Below the pieces are notes generated by a model. That model was not told the DNA's origin, did not search any database, and saw nothing but the letters and a program-made list of their open reading frames with translations. This document shows positions 7,360-14,086 of a DNA stretch of 14,317 nt, piece after piece. Each line of letters opens with the position of its first letter. Within the stretch, counting starts at the first letter, position 1. This DNA is from Bdellovibrionales bacterium (GTDB lineage Bacteria; Bdellovibrionota; Bacteriovoracia; Bacteriovoracales; Bacteriovoracaceae). Position numbers and translations under genes: made by a program. The DNA is taken from contig JAHFAA010000040.1 of the NCBI GenBank assembly GCA_023250775.1, positions 1 to 14,317 of the forward strand, in the 5' to 3' direction.

Positions 7360-8535
7360 ATGAAGCCGCTATTAGAAAAAATTCCTTTCAAGATTGTTCA
7401 TATGGACGGGTTAGGTCAGGGCGTATCCAAAATCCTTGACAAAACCGCCTTCATCTCTAAAACCTTGCCCAACGAAGAAGGATTGGCCAGGCCAACCGGT
7501 CACAGAAAGCAAGTTTACTTCGCGCAGTTGGATTCACCTCAAGATTTACAAAATTCATCCCCAATGCGAATTCCGGCCGAATGTCCTCATTTTGATCAGT
7601 GCCCCGGCTGTCACTATCTGCACACCAGCTATCCTATGGAACTGCAGTTCAAACAAGATGCTTTGAATCGAGAGCTACGGAAATTAAAAATCGAGACTCC
7701 CGCCCCGATTCTACATCCTTCCGAGCAACGTTCAGCCTATCGAAACCGAATCACTCTCCATTACAATAAAACTCAAGACCGATTGGGCATTTTTTCCGCG
7801 ACAACTAACGAGATCATTCCAATTCCCCACTGCCGTCTTCCCATTTTAGAAATCCAACATCTTGTCACTGGTCTTTATCAAAATCAGGCCTGGCAAAAAT
7901 TGGCCGGTAAACAAGAAGGGCATCTTGAAATCTACAAGCATCCCGTCTCCGGCCTTCACACCACCGCTGATGCGCCCAATGCTCTGGTAGGTTTCAGTCA
8001 GGTTCATCAATCCATGAACGATGAACTCACTGAGTGGATAAAAACGAGGGCCTCTGAACTTCATTTTCAAGAAAAAAATCTTATCGTTGATCTTTTCGGT
8101 GGTGACGGAAACCTGACTAAGAAGATTAACTTTTGTGATTCGATTCTTGTCGTTGATAAGTATCGAAACAATGAGCTGCCGACCTCCAACAGCGCGCCGC
8201 AGCAATTCTACTCCTGCGACTTATACAACGCTCATGAGTCGAATAAGCTACGCCATAATTTAGCAAAAAAAATTCTCACTCACCCTCTGGAGTTGATGAT
8301 CATCGATCCGCCTCGCTCGGGTTTTACCCTCACGGCCACATTGGCGAAAGAGTGGAAACCAACCAATATTTTTTACGTAAGCTGCGCTCCCGATACCCTC
8401 ATGCGTGACATCAAAGATCTCCTCCCACTTTACTCGATTCGCGACGTCCACCTTTTTGACATGTTCCCAGGAACCTTCCATTTTGAGACGGTCATTCACC
8501 TCATCTCTCGCCCCGATCTTTCTGCGCGTAAATAA
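7360..8535 (+). CDS. m5U RNA methyltransferase, RlmD/RlmC/TrmA family, with Fe-S cysteines
   Basis: The product has 391 residues. It should transfer methyl from S-adenosylmethionine to C5 of a uridine in 23S rRNA (or tRNA). A short TRAM-like stretch (about 10-57) precedes a C-X5-C-X2-C cluster (C75, C81, C84) and a fourth cysteine, C158, the same spacing pattern that binds the 4Fe-4S cluster in RlmD. SAM motif I is DLFGGDGN (244-251). GFSQVH (211-216) is the usual glutamine region and DPPRSG (316-321) is motif IV. YVSCAPDTLMRD (339-350) holds the nucleophile C342, and FPGTFHFETV (369-378) holds the general base E376. Changes from the common forms are GG in place of CG in motif I and a short N-terminal domain compared with the roughly 430 residues of RlmD. 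Catalytic residues are complete, so it should be active. Family is secure; the exact uridine (RlmD-, RlmC- or TrmA-like) cannot be told, though the Fe-S cysteines argue against TrmA. Confidence 0.88.
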   Translation: MKPLLEKIPFKIVHMDGLGQGVSKILDKTAFISKTLPNEEGLARPTGHRKQVYFAQLDSPQDLQNSSPMRIPAECPHFDQCPGCHYLHTSYPMELQFKQDALNRELRKLKIETPAPILHPSEQRSAYRNRITLHYNKTQDRLGIFSATTNEIIPIPHCRLPILEIQHLVTGLYQNQAWQKLAGKQEGHLEIYKHPVSGLHTTADAPNALVGFSQVHQSMNDELTEWIKTRASELHFQEKNLIVDLFGGDGNLTKKINFCDSILVVDKYRNNELPTSNSAPQQFYSCDLYNAHESNKLRHNLAKKILTHPLELMIIDPPRSGFTLTATLAKEWKPTNIFYVSCAPDTLMRDIKDLLPLYSIRDVHLFDMFPGTFHFETVIHLISRPDLSARK

Positions 8536-8586
8536 GCATTTGCGTCTATACTCAAGCGGGTTAGAATAGAGGTGTTACTGTCATTT

Positions 8587-8592
8587 AGGGAG
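8587..8592 (+). promoter_or_regulatory. Shine-Dalgarno AGGGAG setting the start of the TPR lipoprotein
   Basis: AGGGAG lies 9 nt before the ATG at 8602. That start places a clean lipoprotein signal peptide at the N-terminus, whereas the in-frame GTG at 8572 would add ten residues in front of it and has no such site. Confidence 0.6.
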
Positions 8593-8601
8593 ATAAGTCT
8601 C

Positions 8602-9492
8602 ATGAATTTTTTAAAACTAAGTGCTTTCATGTTTGCTCTCCTGTTGGCCGCTTGTGGAACAACGACAAAGGAGCTGACCGAGTCCGAGAAAAGGGCCGAG
8701 CTCTATTATTCTCTCGGAACACAACGTTTAGTTGATAAGCAATATAGTGAGGCCCTCGATGCTCTCGGAAAGGCCAATGCCTTAGCACCGAATGATACAA
8801 GAACTCTTAACAACCTAGGCATGACCTACTACTTTAAAGGCAAACTTCATGAGGCCGAGCAATTTTTAAAAAGAGCAATCGAGGTTGACCCAAAAAATTC
8901 GGATGCTCGCAATAACCTCGCCTCGCTGTATTACACACAAGGACGCATGGACGAAGCTAAAAAAGAATATCTCCTCATCTTGGAGGACCTCGTCTACCAA
9001 CACCAGTATCGAACCTACTATAATTTATCGCTCATTTCTCTCAGTCAAAAACAGGTGGGCGAGGCCATTTCGTTCTTGGAAAAATCCATCAAGGAACGTT
9101 CCGATTATTGTTCTGCCTACTATAAGCTAGGCGAAATTTATCGTGAAAAACACAGCTTCAGCACGGCCCTCGAAAATTTTCGTGAAGCCTACAAAGGTGA
9201 TTGTTACAACAATCCAGCCCCTCTCTATGAGCAGGGAGTTACCCTGATGATGATGCGAAAGAATGAACTCGCAAGACAAAAATTTGATGAGGTTGAAGAG
9301 CGTTTTTCTCACACGCAATATGGCCCTCTCGCAACCATGCAAATAAAAAAAATCAGTTCTGATTCGGACACCGAAGAGAAATCTGTCTCTGCCAAGTCCG
9401 TTCAAACAAAAATGATCAATCCTAATAGCATAAATAAGAATCAGATTGACGATGAGGTCGACCTAGATACGTATGAGTCGCCGTCATTTTAA
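8602..9492 (+). CDS. TPR lipoprotein, PilW/PilF-like
   Basis: The product has 296 residues from the ATG at 8602. The first 17 residues form a lipoprotein signal peptide with lipobox LAAC and acylated C18 expected; G19 follows, so there is no inner-membrane retention aspartate at +2 and outer-membrane sorting is likely. About six TPR units fill residues 32-238, for example AELYYSLGTQRLVDKQYSEALDAL (32 on), TLNNLGMTYYFKGKLHEAEQFL (68 on) and NNLASLYYTQGRMDEAKKEY (104 on). The tail (about 250-296) is polar and acidic, with IDDEVDLDTYES, and looks unstructured. Signal peptide, six TPRs and an adjacent rodZ match PilW/PilF, the pilotin that helps outer-membrane assembly of the type IV pilus secretin. 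No other pilus gene is in view, so a different scaffold role (NlpI-like) is possible. Lipoprotein and TPR calls are secure, the PilW role tentative. Confidence 0.8.
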   Translation: MNFLKLSAFMFALLLAACGTTTKELTESEKRAELYYSLGTQRLVDKQYSEALDALGKANALAPNDTRTLNNLGMTYYFKGKLHEAEQFLKRAIEVDPKNSDARNNLASLYYTQGRMDEAKKEYLLILEDLVYQHQYRTYYNLSLISLSQKQVGEAISFLEKSIKERSDYCSAYYKLGEIYREKHSFSTALENFREAYKGDCYNNPAPLYEQGVTLMMMRKNELARQKFDEVEERFSHTQYGPLATMQIKKISSDSDTEEKSVSAKSVQTKMINPNSINKNQIDDEVDLDTYESPSF

Positions 9493-9570
9493 CCTAAGTT
9501 TTTTTGAGATGATCTATGTTGGCAAATCAAAGTACCGCTTCAAATTTAAACGTGATCAATAATAAACAAT

Positions 9571-9578
9571 GGAAGGGA
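9571..9578 (+). promoter_or_regulatory. Shine-Dalgarno region deciding the rodZ start
   Basis: GGAAGGGA ends 3 nt before the ATG at 9582, with its AAGG core at a normal 5-nt spacing. The upstream in-frame ATG (9516) has only a weak GAG-type site and would add 22 residues of low similarity to RodZ proteins, which normally begin a few residues before the HTH. I therefore choose 9582. Confidence 0.6.
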
Positions 9579-9581
9579 ACC

Positions 9582-10814
9582 ATGGATCTGGATAAGACAA
9601 TAGGCACCCTCCTCCGCGAGGCCCGAGAGACCAAAGGTCATTCTTTGAAAAAAATCTCTCAGCACACCAAAATTAACCTAACACTGCTGGAGGCACTGGA
9701 AGAGGACCGCCTGGATAAGCTTCCCAACAAGGCGTATGTTGTAGGTTTTGTGAAGGCCTATGCCCACCTCGTTGACTTAAATCCGCTTGATTGCATCGAG
9801 GTCCTCAACCGAACTTATAATCGCGGAGCTATCAAGCCAAAAAAACAACGAGCAAGTTTATTAAAATCTAATAACCAAGAGAACTCCCCCGCCTTGGCCA
9901 TGGGCCTTGCTCTGGTTGTTTTAGTCTTAATTGGATTAACGGTTGTCTTCCTCAACTCCAACCGCGAAAAAATAGTCCAAAGGCCAGTCGTTGTGACCCA
10001 AAAACTGACAGAAAGTACCCCACTCAAAATCGAAGGCACTCAAGGACTCACGGTTCAACCTGTTCGTCCCGTAAAACAGGCACTCCCAAAAGAACTCCTC
10101 GTGACTGCAAAAACAGAGATGAGTATGGCCCCACCAGATGTTCTTCTTCAGGAACAAATCATGCGCTTGGGTGAACATGATGGAAACGAGATCATGAGTA
10201 AACAAGTCGCTTCAGCATTATCCGCCGCTCCCGCCCCTTCTAAAGCACCTGTCGAAATTAAGGTCACCAAGCCCACATCTCCAGTCATTGCGACCCCAAC
10301 CGAAACAGTAAAAGCTGTCGGGACAAAGCCCGCGCTCCAGAAGGAAGAGAAAAAAGAAGAACTGAAAGACGTAAGCCTTCGTCCTATTACAGATGTTATG
10401 TACAACTATGTTGAAAATGGTGCCACAGAATCCCTGAATAAATTTGTTCCCAAAAACATCCAAGCTGCCATTGTAAAAAATAAGCAGAACGTTTTTATTA
10501 TTGCTGTTGATGGCGACACCTGGCTCACGTATAAGAAAGACGATGAACCCATCAAGCGCTTTACCCTGATCAAAGACAAAAGTATTCTCCTGCGCGGAGA
10601 AGAACTACGAATTTTTCTCGGCAACGCCAACGTTACAAGAATTTTTCTTAATAATAAGCAAATTGATGTTTCATCAAAAAATGGCGTGAAATCCCTCGTC
10701 ATTCCAAAAGAGCGAGCATCAAAATATAAATTTCCACTTTTTATCTACGACAATGGGCAAACTTTGACTTCAGACGAATTTCTGAAGAAAAAAGAAGCGA
10801 GCACAACTCCCTAG
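9582..10814 (+). CDS. rodZ: RodZ-type protein: cytoplasmic HTH, one TM helix, periplasmic C-terminal domain
   Basis: The product has 410 residues from the ATG at 9582. Residues about 5-75 form the HTH domain typical of RodZ (TIGTLLREARETKGHSLKKIS, then TLLEALEEDRLDKLP and YVVGFVKAYAHLV), which in E. coli binds MreB rather than acting mainly on DNA. A basic linker (86-95) precedes TM helix 104-125. The periplasmic part has a long proline/alanine/threonine/lysine-rich linker (about 130-290) and a folded C-terminal beta domain (about 298-390) with VFIIAVDGDTWLTY and a conserved-looking ILLRGE...LGNAN pair (335-350), matching the RodZ C-terminal domain. It should couple MreB filaments to the cell-wall elongation machinery and so set cell shape. 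It lies 89 nt after the TPR lipoprotein gene and probably shares its transcript. The family call is strong; length is within the RodZ range. Confidence 0.9.
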   Translation: MDLDKTIGTLLREARETKGHSLKKISQHTKINLTLLEALEEDRLDKLPNKAYVVGFVKAYAHLVDLNPLDCIEVLNRTYNRGAIKPKKQRASLLKSNNQENSPALAMGLALVVLVLIGLTVVFLNSNREKIVQRPVVVTQKLTESTPLKIEGTQGLTVQPVRPVKQALPKELLVTAKTEMSMAPPDVLLQEQIMRLGEHDGNEIMSKQVASALSAAPAPSKAPVEIKVTKPTSPVIATPTETVKAVGTKPALQKEEKKEELKDVSLRPITDVMYNYVENGATESLNKFVPKNIQAAIVKNKQNVFIIAVDGDTWLTYKKDDEPIKRFTLIKDKSILLRGEELRIFLGNANVTRIFLNNKQIDVSSKNGVKSLVIPKERASKYKFPLFIYDNGQTLTSDEFLKKKEASTTP

Positions 10815-10817
10815 TTC

Positions 10818-11996
10818 CTAAGAGGCCCAGTCGAATTTGCGATAAAAGTAAATCCCAAATCCACAAAGCAGTATGGTTGGCATGAAGTTCGCCACGAATG
10901 CATCCATCTGGCCTTTTTTGGCCATGGCTATTCCCAGAAATAAAATTGTGTAATACCCGACGAGCAAAAGAAGAGCAATCGCCCCGGTATTGCGAGATTT
11001 TCCACGCCCCTTTTTAATCCCAAGACCAAAACCTAAAAAAGTGAAGGCGAGCACCTGAAAAGGATTGTTGATTCGACTCCAGAACTCGAGCAGAAGAAGG
11101 GTCAAATTTCCCTTTGTTTGAGATTCAACATTTTTTTCCTCTTGGCCTAATTCACGTTTCTTCTGAATTTCCTTAAACTCTATTATCTTCTGCTTCTGTT
11201 CACGAATAACATTCCACAATTCACGACTCGACCAGGTCGAATCGTTGCTGACCGACGAGGGACGGGCATCATTTTGAAAAACTGGAAAGTCATATTCTTC
11301 AAAAAGTATTTTCTCCACCTGGGGGCTTCCGCTTTTTGTTTTCGTGATATTGCCGTCAAAAAGGTGCAAGCGCATATTGAAAACGCTTTCCTGGCCATGT
11401 TTTACCAAAACTCCTTTTTTGGCCAAAATAATTTGTTCCTCTCCCCTTTCTTGGTTCCCCATATGAAGAAATACATTTCCCAGAATCTTGCCATTGCCCT
11501 CCACAGACTGAGAATAAAGTGTGATGCCTGGAATTTCGGTAAAAAACTGCTCTGGCCTTATATTACTCAACATTCCGGTCGAAGTTAGTCTTAGCATGGT
11601 GGTTTTAAATGCTTTTCGAGAGGCGGGGATAACCTGGATATTAAGCGCAAGTGTGAGAAGGGCAACCATCAATCCGACAATCAAATACGGAAGAAACAAG
11701 CGCTCTCTGGAAAGTCCAAAAGATCGCGCTGCAACAATCTCTGAATCATCACTCATTCGCCCTAAAGAAAAAATCATCGAAAAGAGCACTGACAATGGAA
11801 TGGCCATCGGAATAAAAGTTATCGCAATATTAAGAAGAAGAAAGCCCACTTCAGTGACGGGCACATCTTTCGCAATTATCAACTGAGTCATGCGAAACAT
11901 TTGAAAGGTCAGTAGAAAAAAAACAAAAAACAAGCAACTCCCCACCAGAGGGATGATGAAATTGGCCGCCAAATAGCGTTGAATCAGTGCAATCAT
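10818..11996 (-). CDS. LptF/LptG-family permease of the LPS export ABC transporter
   Basis: This 392-residue inner-membrane protein belongs to the pair of permeases that, with the LptB ATPase, extract LPS and pass it to LptC and the periplasmic bridge. TM segments are near 12-33, 52-76, 101-122, 308-327, 337-357 and 369-386. The cytoplasmic coupling helix between TM2 and TM3 is clear: GRMSDDSEIVAARSFGLSRE (79-98). A periplasmic beta-jellyroll-like region spans about 140-260, followed by a long charged helix (about 262-296, many K/E/Q) leading into TM4. LptF and LptG are usually adjacent genes; here only one is seen, so its partner must lie elsewhere. It is convergent with rodZ (3-nt gap) and divergent from pepA. 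The ATG at 11996 has a weak ribosome site. I cannot decide between LptF and LptG by eye. Confidence 0.9.
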   Translation of the reverse strand: MIALIQRYLAANFIIPLVGSCLFFVFFLLTFQMFRMTQLIIAKDVPVTEVGFLLLNIAITFIPMAIPLSVLFSMIFSLGRMSDDSEIVAARSFGLSRERLFLPYLIVGLMVALLTLALNIQVIPASRKAFKTTMLRLTSTGMLSNIRPEQFFTEIPGITLYSQSVEGNGKILGNVFLHMGNQERGEEQIILAKKGVLVKHGQESVFNMRLHLFDGNITKTKSGSPQVEKILFEEYDFPVFQNDARPSSVSNDSTWSSRELWNVIREQKQKIIEFKEIQKKRELGQEEKNVESQTKGNLTLLLLEFWSRINNPFQVLAFTFLGFGLGIKKGRGKSRNTGAIALLLLVGYYTILFLGIAMAKKGQMDAFVANFMPTILLCGFGIYFYRKFDWAS

Positions 11997-12065
11997 TTAT
12001 GTTAGTGTAACTCGCCGTAAAAGTTTCTTAAAGATCGTTCTAGAGAGAATCCAAAGGAGAATCTG
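11997..12065. promoter_or_regulatory. Divergent intergenic region between the LptF/G gene and pepA
   Basis: This 69-bp gap must carry promoters for both genes. A small palindrome GTTA-GTG-TAAC spans 12001-12011 next to the permease start. On the minus strand TACACT (12008-12003) is -10-like with a poor TTTAAG 17 nt upstream. On the plus strand I see no convincing -10/-35 pair. The pepA Shine-Dalgarno AAGGAGA (12054-12060) lies 5 nt before its ATG and is strong. Confidence 0.35.
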
Positions 12066-13586
12066 ATGAATATTAAACTGAGCTTTAATGATAAAAATTT
12101 TTCAAGCCGCGAAACTGTCGTTTTTGGTACTTATACTAAAACCATCGAGACTAAATCAAAGGACAAAGAAAAGTCCAAAAAGAAGACTGAATTACTTTTT
12201 CCCCACTGGCCAAAAGACCTCATTGAGACCTTTTACAAGGTTAAAACATCAAAAAATTTCAAAGGAGGCCAAGGAGAAATTTTTGAATTTAACCTACCTT
12301 CTGGTGCGACCATTGCCGTACTTGGCTTAGGTGAAAAAGAAAAATGTACGACCGAGACTCTGCGCCGTGAAACCGCCGCGATCTTTAAGCAGTATAAAAA
12401 AAGATGTGAGGAACTGGCCTTCGATCTCGACACTCTCTTAATTCATAATATGGAACAAACAGTGGGCATCTGTGCAGAGGCCATCTGGCTTGCGGATTAC
12501 AGCTTTGAAACCCATCTTAGCAAAAAGGCCGAGAGTGCTTTAAAGTCCGTGGTCTTTATGAGTTCACAAACTAAAACCAAAGAGAAAAAACTCGAAATTC
12601 TTCTCAAAAAAACTCAAACCCTTTGTCAAAGTATCAATCTGGGGCGAGATTGGGTCAATGAACCACCAAACATTTTGCACTCGGAAGAGTACGCTAAGCG
12701 AGTTGAACAAGACGCCAAAAAAATTCCTGGCGTAAAAGTTAAGGTGCTGGGAAAGGAAGAACTCAAAAAAGAAAAAATGGGAATGTTCCTGGCGGTAAAT
12801 GCCGGTTCAGCTTTTAAACCACAGCTTGTTCATCTTACCTACTCACCCAAAAAGGCCTCAAAACATGTCGCCCTCGTCGGGAAAGGTTTAACTTTTGATA
12901 CCGGGGGATATTGTCTTAAACCTTCCTCCTCGATTGCTAATATGAAGTTTGATATGGCCGGTTCTGCCACTGTCTATGCCGCGTTTCGCGCTTTGGCCCT
13001 GGCCAAAGTTAATGTGAAAATTACCTGTGTCCTTGCGATGACTGATAACGCTATTGATGCGACGGCGATAAAACCTGATTCAATTGTCACTGCCCGCAAT
13101 GGAAAGACAGTGGAAATTCTTAATACGGATGCCGAAGGACGCTTAGTCCTCGGCGATTGTCTGGATTACGTTTGCGATCTGGAACCTGACGCAATTATTG
13201 ACGTGGCCACTTTAACCGGCGCCGTCTTGGTTGCCTTAGGCACGGAAATTTGCGGCATCATGGGCAACAATCAAAAACTCGTGGATAAAGTATTGGCTTC
13301 GGCCAAGGACTGCGATGAATATATGTGGCAGCTTCCCATCATTCCTGAATTCCATAAAGACATAAAATCCCCCATTGCGGACCTTAAAAATATCGGCTCA
13401 AAAGGGTACGGCGGCACCTGTAAAGCCGCCGCTTTTCTTGAGGCCTTTGTCAAAAAAGATATTCCCTGGGCCCATCTCGATATTGCAGGCTGTGCCGATG
13501 CTCAAGCGCATTTGCCTTACAATCCAAAACATGGGGCCTCAGGTCTCATTGTTCGAACTTTGGTGAATTACGTCGAAAATGTTTAA
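12066..13586 (+). CDS. pepA: Leucyl aminopeptidase, peptidase family M17
   Basis: This 506-residue cytosolic, probably hexameric, two-metal aminopeptidase removes N-terminal residues from peptides. The C-terminal catalytic domain (about 180-506) has all expected ligands: K273 and D278 in VGKGLTFDTGG, D296 in KFDMAGS, and D355 and E357 in NTDAEGRLVLGD. The catalytic lysine K285 (CLKPSSS) and arginine R359 are also present. The N-terminal domain (1-170) is less conserved and lysine-rich (KSKDKEKSKKK, 30-40), as usual for this family. Length is normal (E. coli PepA is 503). E. coli PepA also binds DNA, but nothing here shows that. The start is well supported by AAGGAGA at 5 nt. It overlaps trmL by 8 nt, so the two form an operon. 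Identity is secure. Confidence 0.96.
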   Translation: MNIKLSFNDKNFSSRETVVFGTYTKTIETKSKDKEKSKKKTELLFPHWPKDLIETFYKVKTSKNFKGGQGEIFEFNLPSGATIAVLGLGEKEKCTTETLRRETAAIFKQYKKRCEELAFDLDTLLIHNMEQTVGICAEAIWLADYSFETHLSKKAESALKSVVFMSSQTKTKEKKLEILLKKTQTLCQSINLGRDWVNEPPNILHSEEYAKRVEQDAKKIPGVKVKVLGKEELKKEKMGMFLAVNAGSAFKPQLVHLTYSPKKASKHVALVGKGLTFDTGGYCLKPSSSIANMKFDMAGSATVYAAFRALALAKVNVKITCVLAMTDNAIDATAIKPDSIVTARNGKTVEILNTDAEGRLVLGDCLDYVCDLEPDAIIDVATLTGAVLVALGTEICGIMGNNQKLVDKVLASAKDCDEYMWQLPIIPEFHKDIKSPIADLKNIGSKGYGGTCKAAAFLEAFVKKDIPWAHLDIAGCADAQAHLPYNPKHGASGLIVRTLVNYVENV

Positions 13587-14049
13587 TACCCCCAGCATTG
13601 TCTTAGTTGCGCCCGAGATTCCCGGCAATACGGGAACCATCGGGCGCACCTGCGTTGCTTTAGATTTCAACTTAGTTTTAATTAAACCTTTGGGTTTTGA
13701 TCTTTCGGAGAAAGAAGTTCGCCGCGCCGGACTGGATTATTGGAAATATGTTCGCTGCCATGTTTTTGAATCTTTTGAGGAATTTTTATTACAGAACAAA
13801 CCAGATCCAGAGCAAATGTTTTTTTTCAGCAAGCGCGCCGAAAGAAATTATTTTCAAGCGGCCTTCAGTAAAAATTCTGTCCTGATTTTTGGTTCTGAGA
13901 CTAAAGGGCTGCCGGACAAGATCCTTTCTCAATATCAAGATCAGACCTACTCACTTCCCATGTACTCAGACAAAATACGCTCGCTCAACCTCGCTAACGC
14001 CGCCACAGCAGTGGCGTACGAAGTTGTTCGACACATGCATTTTACCTAA
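13579..14049 (+). CDS. trmL: tRNA (cytidine/uridine-2'-O-)-methyltransferase TrmL
   Basis: This 156-residue protein is the normal length for TrmL, a SPOUT-class (trefoil-knot) homodimer that 2'-O-methylates the wobble nucleotide (position 34) of certain leucine tRNAs. The family motifs are visible: motif 1 PEIPGNTGTIGRTC (12-25) with N17 and R23, LDYW (52-55), motif 2 FGSETKGLP (104-112) with E107, and motif 3 IRSLNLANAATAVAYE (133-148) forming the knot and SAM pocket. The start ATG overlaps the end of pepA in the sequence ATGTTTAA (13579-13586), so translation is likely coupled; no independent Shine-Dalgarno sequence is evident. No terminator with a U-tract is seen in its own direction. Identity is secure. 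Confidence 0.95.
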   Translation: MFNTPSIVLVAPEIPGNTGTIGRTCVALDFNLVLIKPLGFDLSEKEVRRAGLDYWKYVRCHVFESFEEFLLQNKPDPEQMFFFSKRAERNYFQAAFSKNSVLIFGSETKGLPDKILSQYQDQTYSLPMYSDKIRSLNLANAATAVAYEVVRHMHFT

Positions 14050-14055
14050 AGAAAA

Positions 14056-14074
14056 GGCCCTCACAAAGAGGGCC
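14056..14074 (-). terminator. Intrinsic terminator for the minus-strand gene at the right edge
   Basis: GGCCCTC (14056-14062), loop ACAAA, and GAGGGCC (14068-14074) form a perfect 7-bp GC-rich stem. Read on the minus strand, the stem is followed by TTTTCTTT (14055-14048), a proper U-tract, 12 nt after the stop of the minus-strand gene. Read on the plus strand, the stem follows trmL at once but is trailed by CTGTCG, so it should stop trmL transcripts poorly. The U-tract reaches into the trmL stop codon. Confidence 0.8.
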
Positions 14075-14086
14075 CTGTCGAATTGC

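Noticed and set aside
7846..8205. A 119-codon minus-strand frame opposite the RNA methyltransferase
   Set aside because: It is covered by a gene with intact catalytic motifs on the other strand, and nothing recognisable is in its translation.
8526..8545. A possible terminator at the end of the methyltransferase gene
   Set aside because: GCGTAAAT and ATTTGCGT can pair over an AAGC loop, but with two G-U pairs, mostly A-U pairs and no U-tract after it, so termination is unlikely.
8540..8567. A promoter TTGCGT / TAGAAT before the TPR lipoprotein gene
   Set aside because: The -35 match is only three of six with 16-nt spacing. The gap to the previous gene is short, so co-transcription is as likely.
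9490..9515. A T-run (TTTTTTT) after the TPR gene as a terminator
   Set aside because: No GC-rich stem precedes it.
9516..9581. A longer rodZ start adding 22 residues
   Set aside because: The ribosome site at 9516 is weak, and the ATG at 9582 has a good one and begins where RodZ proteins usually begin.
12001..12011. Palindrome GTTA-GTG-TAAC as an operator
   Set aside because: The four-base arms are too short to claim a binding site; it is only noted within the intergenic region.
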